Origin: DASQFQ01 sp038327685
Lineage (GTDB): Bacteria > Actinomycetota > Thermoleophilia > Solirubrobacterales > Solirubrobacteraceae
Direction of reading: 5' to 3'
Length of the DNA stretch: 31,027 nt
Assembly: GCA_038327685.1 (NCBI GenBank)
Contig: JBBQLH010000050.1
Coordinates: 1-31,027, forward strand
Shown: positions 21,556 to 29,280 of the stretch, in pieces
Layout of the letters: each line of letters begins with the position of its first letter
How positions within the stretch are numbered: position 1 is the stretch's first letter
Notes under the pieces: model-generated
What the model was told of the DNA's origin: nothing
What the model saw: the letters and a program-made list of their open reading frames with translations, nothing else
Database searches by the model: none
Position numbers and translations under genes: made by a program

Positions 21556-23904
21556 CTAGCGGCGGGGGATGGCGGCCGCCGGGCGCCGCGGGGCCGGCTC
21601 GCCGAGGCCGAGCACGTCGAGCAGCGCCGCGACCACGTCCTGGTCGAGGTGGGTCCCGCTGCTGCGGCGCAGCTCGGCGGCTGCCTCCAGCGGCGGGCTC
21701 GCCGGCGAATAGACCCGGTCGCTGGTGATCGCGACGTAGGCATCGGCGGCGGCGACGATGCGAGCCTCAATCGGGATCGCGGGGCCCGTCAGGCCGTCGG
21801 GGTATCCGGCGCCGTCGTATCGCTCGTGGTGGCCCCGGACGGCGGCGGCCGCTTCGCGCAGCGCGCCAACCCGCCGCACGATGTCCTCGCCGAGCGCCGG
21901 ATGGGTCCGGATGACCGCCCATTCGGCCTCGTCGAGCGGGCCGGGCTTGGTGAGGATCCGCAGCGGCACCGCCGCCTTGCCGACGTCGTGGAGCCAGCCT
22001 CCGAGCGTGCAGCGCTCGATGACGCCGAGCGGCAGGGCCATGCGCTCGGCGGTCCGCGTCGCGAGCACGGCCACGTGCTCGGAATGGGACTCGGGCGCGC
22101 CCTCGCGGAGGCCGGCAGTGTGCGCGAGGGCGCGGGCGACCTGCACGACCTCGGGCTCGCTCGCGGGTGCCCCGCCGAGTGCCAGCTCCGTGCTCAGCGA
22201 GACTCGGTCGCGCCCGTCGCGCTTGGCGACGTAGAGACAGCGATCAGCCACCTCGACCAGCAGGTCGAGGCTGGACAGCTCGCCGTCCGCGCGCGCGGCG
22301 CCGATCGAGATCGTCAGCCGCAGGCTCACGCCCGCGGCGGAGACCGGCGTGCGCGCGACGGCGCTCCGCAGCCGCTCCGCGAGGCGCTCGAGCTCCTCGT
22401 CGGATTCCACGCCTCCCAACAGCACCGCGAACTCCTCCCCACCCCAGCGGGCGAGGCAGTCGCTCGGTCTGAGGCTCTCGGTGAGGCGGCGCGCGAGCTC
22501 GACCAGCACCGCGTCCCCGACGACATGCCCGTGCACGTCGTTGACCTGCTTGAAGTGGTCGGCATCGAGCATCAGCAGCGCGCACCCCGACGAGCCCGCG
22601 GCGAGCGCCTCGGCGGTGATCTCGGCGAAGTGGCGCCGGTTGAACGCGCCGGTCAGCTCATCCGTCCGGGCGCGCAGCTCGGCCGCGCCGTGGGCGCGAT
22701 GCAGCTCGTCCTCCAGTCGCTGGCGCTCGGTGACGTCGCGTGTGACGCCGTCGTAGAAGAGCGTTCCGTCGGCGTCACGGCGCGGGCGCAGGGCGTCGAG
22801 CACGGTGCGCACGCAGCCGTCCAGGCCGACGACTCGATACTCGAGCTGGATCGGCTCGCCCTCCGGGAGGCGCGCGAGCGCCAACCGCCAGTGCTCGCGA
22901 TCTTCGGGGTGCAGGAGCGACTCCCACAGGCGGTCGTCCTCCGCGTCGCCGGCGAGTGGTCCACCCAGCAACGCCTCCCGGTTGGGCCCGCGGTAGACGG
23001 TCCGGTACGCCCCGTCGGGGTCGACCCGGAGCGTGTAGAGATGGCCGTCCATCGCCTCGACGACACGCGACAGCGATGCGTGCGCCTGGGCCAGCTCGGC
23101 GCGCATGCGCCGCCGCTCCGTCACGTCGCAGACGATGCCGCTGATCTCGAACACGCCGTCCTGACGCCGACGGGTCGCCGCGCGGTCGTGCACCCAGCGG
23201 GTCACCCCGTCGGCGCCGATCAGGCGGTACTCGACGTCGCTCTCCCTGCCGTCCGCGAGCTTGGCGTTGAAGTCGCGATAGGCAGCCCGGTCGTCGGGAT
23301 GCACGGCGGCGTCCCAGTTCTCCATCTCGGCGTCGGGCTCGGCGCCGCCCAGCAGGCGGTCCGCGCCGGGGCCCTGGAACAGCTCCTCGATGCGCCCGTC
23401 GGCATGACCCAGCGCGACGTAGACGTGCTCCCCGGTGACGTCGAGCAGGCGGATGAACCGCGCGTTCACCTCGGTCAGGCGGCGGTCGCCCTCCACGCGC
23501 CGGGTGACGTCGGAGATGATGCCCCGGACGAGCACGCTGCCGTCGGCCCGGCGGCTCGGCCGGGCACGGTCCCAGAGGATCCTGGTGACACCGTCGAGGC
23601 CGAGCAGCCGATAGGTGACCTCAGCGTCCTCGCCGCTCAGCAGCCGCGCGTTGAAGCTGTCGTAGGACTCGCGGTCGTTGTCGTGCAGGCGCGACTCCCA
23701 CACGTTGCCGATCTCGCGGTCCTCAGGCGTCCCGCCGAGGAAGCGCTCGAGTGTGGGGCCGGCGGCGTGATGGACGTACTTGCCATCGACGGTGACCTCC
23801 CCGGAGTAGACCAGTTCCTCGAACAGGTCGAGGATGCCCGCGACATCGGGGCGCGGGAGGTCATCACCGGCGAAAAGAGGGAGCGGAGTGGGCACGGGCG
23901 TCAC
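21556..23904 (-). CDS. PAS-PAS-PAS-GGDEF-HD-GYP c-di-GMP turnover protein
   Basis: This 782-aa cytoplasmic protein has no membrane segment. Three PAS/PAC modules occupy about residues 20-145, 145-275 and 275-410; each ends in a PAC-type strand (ISDVTRRVEG, VCDVTERRRM, TRDVTERQRL). A short coiled segment leads to a GGDEF domain with an intact GGEEF at 488-492 (predicted active cyclase) and DADHFKQVNDVHGH. An HD-GYP domain follows with H639-D640 (GGWLHDVGK), HHERYDGAGYPDGL (GYP at 700-702) and ARIVAAADAYVAITSDR, the pattern of an active c-di-GMP phosphodiesterase. Both opposed activities look intact, so PAS ligand input probably sets the balance. The start is GTG at 23904. Confidence 0.9.
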   Translation of the reverse strand: MTPVPTPLPLFAGDDLPRPDVAGILDLFEELVYSGEVTVDGKYVHHAAGPTLERFLGGTPEDREIGNVWESRLHDNDRESYDSFNARLLSGEDAEVTYRLLGLDGVTRILWDRARPSRRADGSVLVRGIISDVTRRVEGDRRLTEVNARFIRLLDVTGEHVYVALGHADGRIEELFQGPGADRLLGGAEPDAEMENWDAAVHPDDRAAYRDFNAKLADGRESDVEYRLIGADGVTRWVHDRAATRRRQDGVFEISGIVCDVTERRRMRAELAQAHASLSRVVEAMDGHLYTLRVDPDGAYRTVYRGPNREALLGGPLAGDAEDDRLWESLLHPEDREHWRLALARLPEGEPIQLEYRVVGLDGCVRTVLDALRPRRDADGTLFYDGVTRDVTERQRLEDELHRAHGAAELRARTDELTGAFNRRHFAEITAEALAAGSSGCALLMLDADHFKQVNDVHGHVVGDAVLVELARRLTESLRPSDCLARWGGEEFAVLLGGVESDEELERLAERLRSAVARTPVSAAGVSLRLTISIGAARADGELSSLDLLVEVADRCLYVAKRDGRDRVSLSTELALGGAPASEPEVVQVARALAHTAGLREGAPESHSEHVAVLATRTAERMALPLGVIERCTLGGWLHDVGKAAVPLRILTKPGPLDEAEWAVIRTHPALGEDIVRRVGALREAAAAVRGHHERYDGAGYPDGLTGPAIPIEARIVAAADAYVAITSDRVYSPASPPLEAAAELRRSSGTHLDQDVVAALLDVLGLGEPAPRRPAAAIPRR

Positions 23905-23943
23905 CCATCGGTATCGGCGGCTCCCGTGGCCGCTTGAGGGTGC

Positions 23944-25443
23944 TCAGCCGGCGGCGCGCAGCCGCCCGACCTGCGCGGCCGCCTGGCTGCGCCGCGGGTC
24001 GCGGAAATCCAGCGCGGAGAGGATCTGCTTCCAGGCCGCCGGATCGTCCTGCCCGGAGGGTGTCTGCACCCACGCCCAGAGGGCGTCGCGGTCGTCGCCC
24101 GTCATCACCGCGTGGCGGATCCAGCCCTCGAGCGCGTCGCGCTCGCGCTCCACGCCGGGAGCGTCGGACTGCGGCAGCAGCGGCCCCGCGTAGAGCTCCG
24201 CCGCGTCCTGGAGCGCGCCTCGCAGCAGCAGTGTGCGGACCCGCCCGACGTCGGACTCCACGTGACCGGGCAGCCGGTACGGGTCCGTCTCGACCGCGAG
24301 CCCGATGAGCTTGCGCAGCCGCGAGACCTCGCCGCGCACGGTGCTGTTGCTCGCGCCGTCGCCGTAGACCTCCTGGCCGAGCTGCTCGGTGGTCAGCCCG
24401 CCCGGGCGCAGGCACAGGAGCGCGAGGATCTCGGCCTGGCGGCGGCCCAGCGCGACCGAGCGGCCGTCCACGATCACGCACGGGTGATCGTCGCCGAGCA
24501 GGCGCAGCTGCGCGACGCCGCCGGCGGTGCCGGCCGGCGCGTGCTCGAGCCGGCGCACGAGGAACGCCCCGTCGTGGTCCAGCGGCTCCGCGTAGACCGG
24601 GACGCCGGAGGGCAATGTGAACTCGCCGCCGTAGACGGGCAGCTCGATGCGCTCCCTCGGCATCCAGCCGTCGGGGCTGGTCGCGATCACGCGCCCGCTC
24701 GAGGTGACGAGCGCGCGGTCGTCGCCGCCGCCCACGATGCGGTCGTGGTAGCGCGAGCGCAGCCGCGCGTCGTGCTCGTGCATGAGGCAGCGCAGGTGCG
24801 CCTCGACGGCGCCCGCAGTGGCGACCGCGACGGCGAAGGAGTGCGGGTGCACGGTACTCATCCGGCTCGTGAGGTCGATCACGCCGAGCACCGCGCCAGT
24901 GTCCGGGTCGTGCACCGGGGCGGCCGCGCAGGTCCATGCCTGCACGACCTCGTTGAAGTGCTCGGCGGCGAACACCTGCACCGCGTGGTCGGCCGCCAGC
25001 GCGGTGCCGATGGCGTTCGTGCCCGCGCCGCCCTCGCTCCAGAGCGCGCCGACCGCGAAGTTCATCGAGTTCGCGGCGGCGACCCGGACGCCCGGCGCCC
25101 CCTCGAGCCACAGCAGCGTCCCGTCGGCATCGCTCACCACCATCAGGTGCGCCGCATCGTCGGCGATCCCGGCGAAGCACTCGCGGATCAGTGGCGCGAC
25201 CGTGACGAGCGGATGGACCTCCCAGCGCGCCCTGGCCTCGTCGTCGTCGGCGACCAGTGGCGCCGAGCCGCGGACACTCGGGTCGACGCCGGCCGCGGAC
25301 GAGCGCCGCCAGGAGTCGGCGATCGGCCTCCGGACGGACTCCGGCCGATCGCCCCCGAGGAAGCGCTCCCAGGCATGGCGAACCTCCCGCGCGCGCAGCG
25401 CAGGCGAGGTGGTGGCATCAATCGCCAACCAGGGATTACGCAA
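23944..25443 (-). CDS. AcoR/MimR-like GAF sensor with winged-helix output domain
   Basis: This about 499-aa regulator (522 from the alternative TTG at 25512) has an N-terminal part typical of AcoR/MimR-type activators. In the numbering from 25512 these are VRRPIADSWRRSSAAGVDP (about 60-78), then a GAF domain with LWSEGGAGTNAIGTAL, EHFNEVVQAWTCAAAPVHDPDTGAVLGVIDLT (about 158-215). The sigma-54-interacting AAA+ domain (GAFTGA) and Fis-type HTH normally next are absent. Instead residues about 345-415 resemble an OmpR/SARP-like winged helix (GRRQAEILALLCLRPGGLTTEQLGQEVYG, TVRGEVSRLRKLIG), followed by a helical tail. TTG at 25443 is preferred because AAGGGA lies 6 nt upstream. It is divergent from iclR and the monooxygenase genes, suggesting it senses the substrate or a product. 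That role is inference. Confidence 0.85.
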   Translation of the reverse strand: MRNPWLAIDATTSPALRAREVRHAWERFLGGDRPESVRRPIADSWRRSSAAGVDPSVRGSAPLVADDDEARARWEVHPLVTVAPLIRECFAGIADDAAHLMVVSDADGTLLWLEGAPGVRVAAANSMNFAVGALWSEGGAGTNAIGTALAADHAVQVFAAEHFNEVVQAWTCAAAPVHDPDTGAVLGVIDLTSRMSTVHPHSFAVAVATAGAVEAHLRCLMHEHDARLRSRYHDRIVGGGDDRALVTSSGRVIATSPDGWMPRERIELPVYGGEFTLPSGVPVYAEPLDHDGAFLVRRLEHAPAGTAGGVAQLRLLGDDHPCVIVDGRSVALGRRQAEILALLCLRPGGLTTEQLGQEVYGDGASNSTVRGEVSRLRKLIGLAVETDPYRLPGHVESDVGRVRTLLLRGALQDAAELYAGPLLPQSDAPGVERERDALEGWIRHAVMTGDDRDALWAWVQTPSGQDDPAAWKQILSALDFRDPRRSQAAAQVGRLRAAG

Positions 25444-25516
25444 TCGACTTCCCTTGCTCCGTGCCTTGAACCGGCCGCTGGCCACGGTAGCGCCGACGGG
25501 TCCGAACGACAACCGC

Positions 25517-25544
25517 TGCAGCGCAATTGCAGCGCGTCAGCGCT
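25517..25544. promoter_or_regulatory. Phased repeats/inverted repeat between the two divergent regulators
   Basis: TGCAGCGC occurs at 25517-25524 and again at 25528-25535, a spacing of 11 bp (about one helical turn); a related TCAGCGC follows at 25537. AGCGC (25531) and GCGCT (25540) form an inverted repeat, and GCAATTGC at 25523-25530 is a palindrome. This is a plausible operator for the GAF regulator or the IclR protein. Confidence 0.45.
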
Positions 25545-25602
25545 ACAAACCCGTGGTGAGAGAGCGCCACCGTCCCGGTGGCGAGCGAGGAGACATGCGG
25601 AG

Positions 25603-26442
25603 GTGCACGCAGGCGTGGGTGGACTGAGTGACGACCCGAGGCCGCACGCCGGCCGGCGCGGCCTCGCGACAGCGAGGGCCGTGCTGCATGTGCTGAGCTA
25701 TCTCGAGCAGAACCCCGACGGCGTCCGCGCCGACGACGTCGCCCACGTCGTGGGCAAGAGCGCGTCGACCGCCTACTACCTGCTCGCGAGCCTCGTCGAG
25801 GAGGGCTTCGCCGTCCACGAGGGCGGCCTCTACAAGCCTCATCACGAGATCGCCGCGGCGCCGCCGACGCCGGCCGGGTCCGATCGCCACGTGCTCGAGG
25901 ACGCCGTCGACGACCTCTTCCTGCGCACCCACAAGCGCTGCTACCTCGGCGTCGTGCACGCGGGCGTGATCGAGATCACCGTCGTACGCGGGCGCCAGGG
26001 CATCGCGCGCATGCCCGGTCTCGGGACGCAGATCACCGACAACGCGCACGCCCTTGCGATGGGCAAGGTCGTGCTCGCCCGCCTGCGCCCCGCAGCGCTG
26101 GCGCGCTACGTCGCCCGCGGCCTGCCGCGCTACACGCCGAGCACGATCACCACGCCCGACGCGCTCGCGCGCGAACTGCGCGACGTGCGCGCGCGCGGCT
26201 ATGCGGTCGACCGCGAGGAGTTCGACCTCGATTTCTGCTGTGTCGCGGCTCCGGTGCTCGATGAGCGCCGGCGGCTCGCCGCGATCCTCGGGCTGTCGGC
26301 ATCGACGCGAGCCTTCGACGCCGAGCACGGCGAGCTCGCCGCGGCCGTCCGCGACCTGGCGGCAGAGGCCGGCCCGGCGGCGCCATTCCAACATCGTGCG
26401 GAAAAGAACGTGTTTCTTGTCGCACGAGCGGGCGGGGCTTAG
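25603..26442 (+). CDS. IclR-family transcriptional regulator
   Basis: This 279-aa protein has an N-terminal winged helix-turn-helix (TARAVLHVLSYLEQNPDGVRADDVAHVVGKSASTAYYLLASLVEEGFAV). An IclR effector domain follows, with THKRCYLGVVHAGVIEITVVRGRQG, GLGTQITDNAHALAMGKVVLA, ITTPDALARELRDVRARGYAVDREEFDLDFCCVAAPVLDE and LAAILGLSAS. GTG at 25603 is chosen with AGGAG at 25588-25592; GTG at 25615 with GGAGG at 25599 is a good alternative. A much longer upstream open frame is antisense to the GAF regulator and not used. It lies directly before the monooxygenase operon on the same strand; its stop overlaps the candidate operon promoter. It probably controls that operon, with an unknown effector. Confidence 0.9.
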   Translation: MHAGVGGLSDDPRPHAGRRGLATARAVLHVLSYLEQNPDGVRADDVAHVVGKSASTAYYLLASLVEEGFAVHEGGLYKPHHEIAAAPPTPAGSDRHVLEDAVDDLFLRTHKRCYLGVVHAGVIEITVVRGRQGIARMPGLGTQITDNAHALAMGKVVLARLRPAALARYVARGLPRYTPSTITTPDALARELRDVRARGYAVDREEFDLDFCCVAAPVLDERRRLAAILGLSASTRAFDAEHGELAAAVRDLAAEAGPAAPFQHRAEKNVFLVARAGGA

Positions 26443-26445
26443 CTT
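26417..26445 (+). promoter_or_regulatory. Candidate promoter of the monooxygenase operon
   Basis: TTGTCG (26417-26422), 17 bp, TAGCTT (26440-26445) fit a sigma-70-type promoter. It overlaps the 3' end of iclR, and the -10 TAG is that gene's stop codon. The leader to the hydroxylase GTG would be about 70 nt and includes a hairpin. Confidence 0.5.
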
Positions 26446-26458
26446 GCCCTCATCATTG

Positions 26459-26485
26459 CTCTCGACCCCAGGCTGTGGGGGAGAG
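26459..26485 (+). promoter_or_regulatory. Hairpin in the monooxygenase operon leader
   Basis: CTCTC (26459-26463) pairs with GAGAG (26481-26485) and CCCCA (26466-26470) with TGGGG (26476-26480), around the loop GGCTG with a GA bulge. No T-run follows. It could stabilise the 5' end, bind a protein, or separate the iclR and monooxygenase mRNAs. Confidence 0.5.
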
Positions 26486-26523
26486 GGCGGTACTTGTGCG
26501 TCTACACGACGGAGGTCGAGACA

Positions 26524-28170
26524 GTGAGTCGGGCGAGCATCACGAAGGCCCACAACAAGATCCAGGAGCTTGCCTGGGATCCCACCTACGTCACGCCGGT
26601 GGAGAAGTACGCCACCGACTACACGTTCGAGAAGGCGCCGATGAAGGATCCTCTCAAGCAGGTCCTGCGCTCCTACTTCCCGATGGAGGAGGAGAAGGAC
26701 AACCGCGTCTTCGGCGCGATGGACGGCGCCATCCGCGGCAACATGTTCCGGCAGGTCCAAGAGCGCTGGATGGAATGGCAGAAGCTGTTCCTCTCCATCA
26801 TCCCGTTCCCGGAGATCTCGGCCGCGCGCGCCATGCCGCTGACGATCGGCTGCGTACCCAACCCGTCGATCCACAACGGGCTGGCGATCCAGATGATCGA
26901 CGAGGTCCGCCACTCGACGATCCAGATGAACCTCAAGCGGCTGTACATGAACCACTACGTCGACCCCGCCGGGTTCGACATCTCCGAGAAGGGATTCGCG
27001 AACTGCTACGCCGGCACGATCGGCCGTCAGTTCGGCGAGGGGTTCATCACCGGCGACGCGATCACCGCGGCCAACGTCTACCTGACCATCGTCGCCGAGA
27101 CCGCGTTCACGAACGTGCTCTTCGTCGCGATGCCGGCCGAGGCCGCAGCGAACGGCGACTACCTGCTGCCGACCGTCTTCCACTCGGTGCAGTCCGACGA
27201 GTCGCGGCACATCTCCAACGGCTACTCGATCATCCTCATGGCGCTCGCGGACGAGCGTAACCGCCAGCTGCTGGCGCGCGACCTGCGCTACGCATGGTGG
27301 AACAACCACGCCGTCGTCGACGCGGCGATCGGCACGTTCATCGAGTACGGCACCAAGGACCGCCGCAAGGACCGCGAGTCCTACGCCGAGATGTGGCGGC
27401 GCTGGATCTACGACGACTACTACCGCTCCTACCTCGTGCCGCTGGAGAAGTACGGGCTCGAGGTCCCGCACGACCTCGTCGAGGCGGCCTGGGACCGGAT
27501 CTGGAACAAGGGCTACGTCCACGAGGTGGCACAGTTCTTCGCCACCGGCTGGTTCGCCAACTACTGGCGGATCGACGCGATGGACGACACGGACTTCGAG
27601 TGGTTCGAGCACAAGTACCCGGGCTGGTACGACAAGTACGGCAAGTGGTGGGAGCGCTACGCCGACTTCTCCAAGAAGAACGGCCACAACCCGATCGCGT
27701 TCGAGCCGGGCGCGGAATACGAGTACCCGCACCGCTGCTGGAGCTGCATGGTGCCGTGCCTGATCCGTGAGGACATGGTGGTCGACGAGGTCGACGGGCA
27801 GGTCCGCACCTACTGCTCGGAGACCTGCCACTGGACCGACGCCGTCGCGTTCCGCCCGGAGTACGAGGGCCGGCCGACGCCCGCCATGGGCCAGCTCACC
27901 GGCAAGCGCGAGTGGGAGACCCTCTACCACGGCATGGACGTCGCGGAGATCATGGAGGAGCTCGGCTACGTGCGCGACGACGGCAAGACGCTCATCCCGC
28001 AGCCGCACCTCGACCTCGACCCGAAGAAGATGTGGACGCTGGACGAGGCGCGCGGCAACACGCTCCAGAGCCCGAACATCCTCCTCAACGAGATGTCCCC
28101 CGAGGACCGCGAGACGTACGTCGCGAAGTACAAGCGCGGCGGCCCGGCCGGTCGGCCGGCCGCGGAGTAG
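26524..28170 (+). CDS. prmA: Propane/MimA-type soluble di-iron monooxygenase, hydroxylase large (alpha) subunit
   Basis: This 548-aa protein carries the di-iron site that activates O2 to hydroxylate small alkanes, ketones or phenol. The ligands are visible in order: E97 (PFPEISAAR), E127-x2-H130 (MIDEVRHSTIQ), E192 (VAETAFTN) and E226-x2-H229 (SDESRHISN). Sequence along the whole length strongly recalls PrmA/MimA of Gordonia, Rhodococcus and Mycobacterium (group-5 enzymes), including IPFPEISAARAMP, TIGRQFGEGFITGDAITAAN and IGTFIEYGTKDRRKDRESYAEM. A Cys-rich C-terminal part (CWSCMVPC, TYCSETC) may bind metal. GTG at 26524 with GGAGG 8 nt upstream is chosen over a TTG at 26494. Substrate range cannot be read from sequence. 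Confidence 0.95.
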   Translation: MSRASITKAHNKIQELAWDPTYVTPVEKYATDYTFEKAPMKDPLKQVLRSYFPMEEEKDNRVFGAMDGAIRGNMFRQVQERWMEWQKLFLSIIPFPEISAARAMPLTIGCVPNPSIHNGLAIQMIDEVRHSTIQMNLKRLYMNHYVDPAGFDISEKGFANCYAGTIGRQFGEGFITGDAITAANVYLTIVAETAFTNVLFVAMPAEAAANGDYLLPTVFHSVQSDESRHISNGYSIILMALADERNRQLLARDLRYAWWNNHAVVDAAIGTFIEYGTKDRRKDRESYAEMWRRWIYDDYYRSYLVPLEKYGLEVPHDLVEAAWDRIWNKGYVHEVAQFFATGWFANYWRIDAMDDTDFEWFEHKYPGWYDKYGKWWERYADFSKKNGHNPIAFEPGAEYEYPHRCWSCMVPCLIREDMVVDEVDGQVRTYCSETCHWTDAVAFRPEYEGRPTPAMGQLTGKREWETLYHGMDVAEIMEELGYVRDDGKTLIPQPHLDLDPKKMWTLDEARGNTLQSPNILLNEMSPEDRETYVAKYKRGGPAGRPAAE

Positions 28171-28201
28171 CGAGAAGCTCGCGATGCAGCACCCCTGTGT
28201 C

Positions 28202-28236
28202 CACCCCCCTTCCGCTCCCCGTCGCGGAGGGGGGTG
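28202..28236 (+). promoter_or_regulatory. Long hairpin covering the prmB ribosome binding site
   Basis: The 5' arm 28202-28215 pairs with the 3' arm 28224-28236 over 13 bp (eight of them in one run of CACCCCCC with GGGGGGTG) with a single bulged T at 28210 and an 8-nt loop. The only Shine-Dalgarno-like sequence for prmB (GGAGGGGGG, 28226-28234) is inside the 3' arm. The hairpin ends 4 nt before the ATG. There is no T-run. Confidence 0.75.
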
Positions 28237-28240
28237 AGGC

Positions 28241-29272
28241 ATGGGCGAGAAGCACAACGTCCGGCTCGAGCCGGTCGGGATCGACTTCGAGGTCGATGAG
28301 GACGAGACCGTCCTTAACGCCGCCTTCCGGCAGGGCCTGCAGCTGATGCACGGCTGCAAGGAGGGGCAGTGCTCCGCCTGCAAGTCGTTCCTGCTGGATG
28401 GCGATGTCGACCTCGACCGCTACTCGACGTTCGCGCTGCCCGACTTCGAGGAGGCGGAGGGCTGGACGCTGCTGTGCCGCGCCCACGCGCTCACCGACCT
28501 CGAGGTCGAGCTGGTCAACTACGACGAGGAGATGCTCAAGGCGGGCGTCCCGCTGCAGACGGCGAAGACGCGCGTCGCGAAGCTCGAGGAGCTGACCCAT
28601 GACATCCGCCGGCTCGTGCTCGAGCTGATCGAGCCGGAGGAGTTCGAGTTCCACCCGGGCCAGTACGTCGACATCTCGATCCCGGGCGGCGAGGGGCACC
28701 ACCGCTCGTTCTCGATGGCCAACCTGCCCTCCGACAAGGGCAAGCTCGAGTTCATGATCAAGCTCTATCCCGACGGGCGCTTCTCCGGCCTGCTCGGCTC
28801 GGGCGAGATCTCCGAGGGCGACGAGCTCGAGATCAAGGGCCCCTACGGGGTCTTCACCCTGCGCGACCAATCGCCCCGCCGGCTGGTGTTCATCGGCGGA
28901 GGCGCGGGGATGGCGCCGATCCTGTGCCTGCTGCGCTCGCTCGGCGAGCGCGGGATCGAGCGCGACGCCGTCTACTACTACGGCGCGCGCAAGGAGACCG
29001 ACCTGTTCCACCACGAGCAGCTGGAGGCGCTGGCAGGCGAGCTGCCGTCCTTCCGCTACGTGCCGGCGCTCTCCGACGACGAGTGGGACGGCGAGGCGGG
29101 AATGATCACCGACGTCGTCGAGCGCTGCGAGGCGGATCTTGCCGACGTCGACGCCTACGTGTGCGGTCCGCCGCCCATGGTCGAGGCGGCCCAGGGGCTG
29201 CTGATGGCGAAGGGCGTCCCTGAGTCGCGCATCTATTTCGACAAGTTCACGACTACCGAGACGGAGGAGTAG
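28241..29272 (+). CDS. prmB: Monooxygenase reductase ([2Fe-2S] ferredoxin/FAD/NAD(P)H)
   Basis: This 343-aa protein passes electrons from NAD(P)H through FAD and a [2Fe-2S] cluster to the hydroxylase. The N-terminal ferredoxin domain has the cluster cysteines C39, C44 and C47 (GCKEGQCSACKSF) plus C79 (LLCRA). The FAD-binding barrel has YVDISIPGGEGHHRSFSMAN, and the NAD(P)-binding domain has FIGGGAGMAPILCLLRSL and YVCGPPPMVEAAQ. It is the second gene in the operon, the typical PrmABCD/MimABCD order. Translation probably depends on opening the hairpin just before it, 70 bp after prmA. prmC follows 8 nt after its stop. Confidence 0.95.
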   Translation: MGEKHNVRLEPVGIDFEVDEDETVLNAAFRQGLQLMHGCKEGQCSACKSFLLDGDVDLDRYSTFALPDFEEAEGWTLLCRAHALTDLEVELVNYDEEMLKAGVPLQTAKTRVAKLEELTHDIRRLVLELIEPEEFEFHPGQYVDISIPGGEGHHRSFSMANLPSDKGKLEFMIKLYPDGRFSGLLGSGEISEGDELEIKGPYGVFTLRDQSPRRLVFIGGGAGMAPILCLLRSLGERGIERDAVYYYGARKETDLFHHEQLEALAGELPSFRYVPALSDDEWDGEAGMITDVVERCEADLADVDAYVCGPPPMVEAAQGLLMAKGVPESRIYFDKFTTTETEE

Positions 29273-29280
29273 AGCCGCAC

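Noticed and set aside
24112..25602. Long N-terminal extension of the IclR frame
   Set aside because: It is antisense to the GAF regulator and IclR homology begins only after about 25640; GTG at 25603 or 25615 has a ribosome binding site.
26486..26499. GG-N10-GC spacing upstream of prmA resembling a sigma-54 promoter
   Set aside because: Only the two dinucleotides fit; the rest of the TGGCAC/TTGC consensus is missing, and the nearby regulator lacks the sigma-54 AAA+ domain.
25543..28383. A 946-codon minus-strand frame opposite iclR and prmA
   Set aside because: Shadow of two clearly identified genes; no recognisable domain and biased composition.
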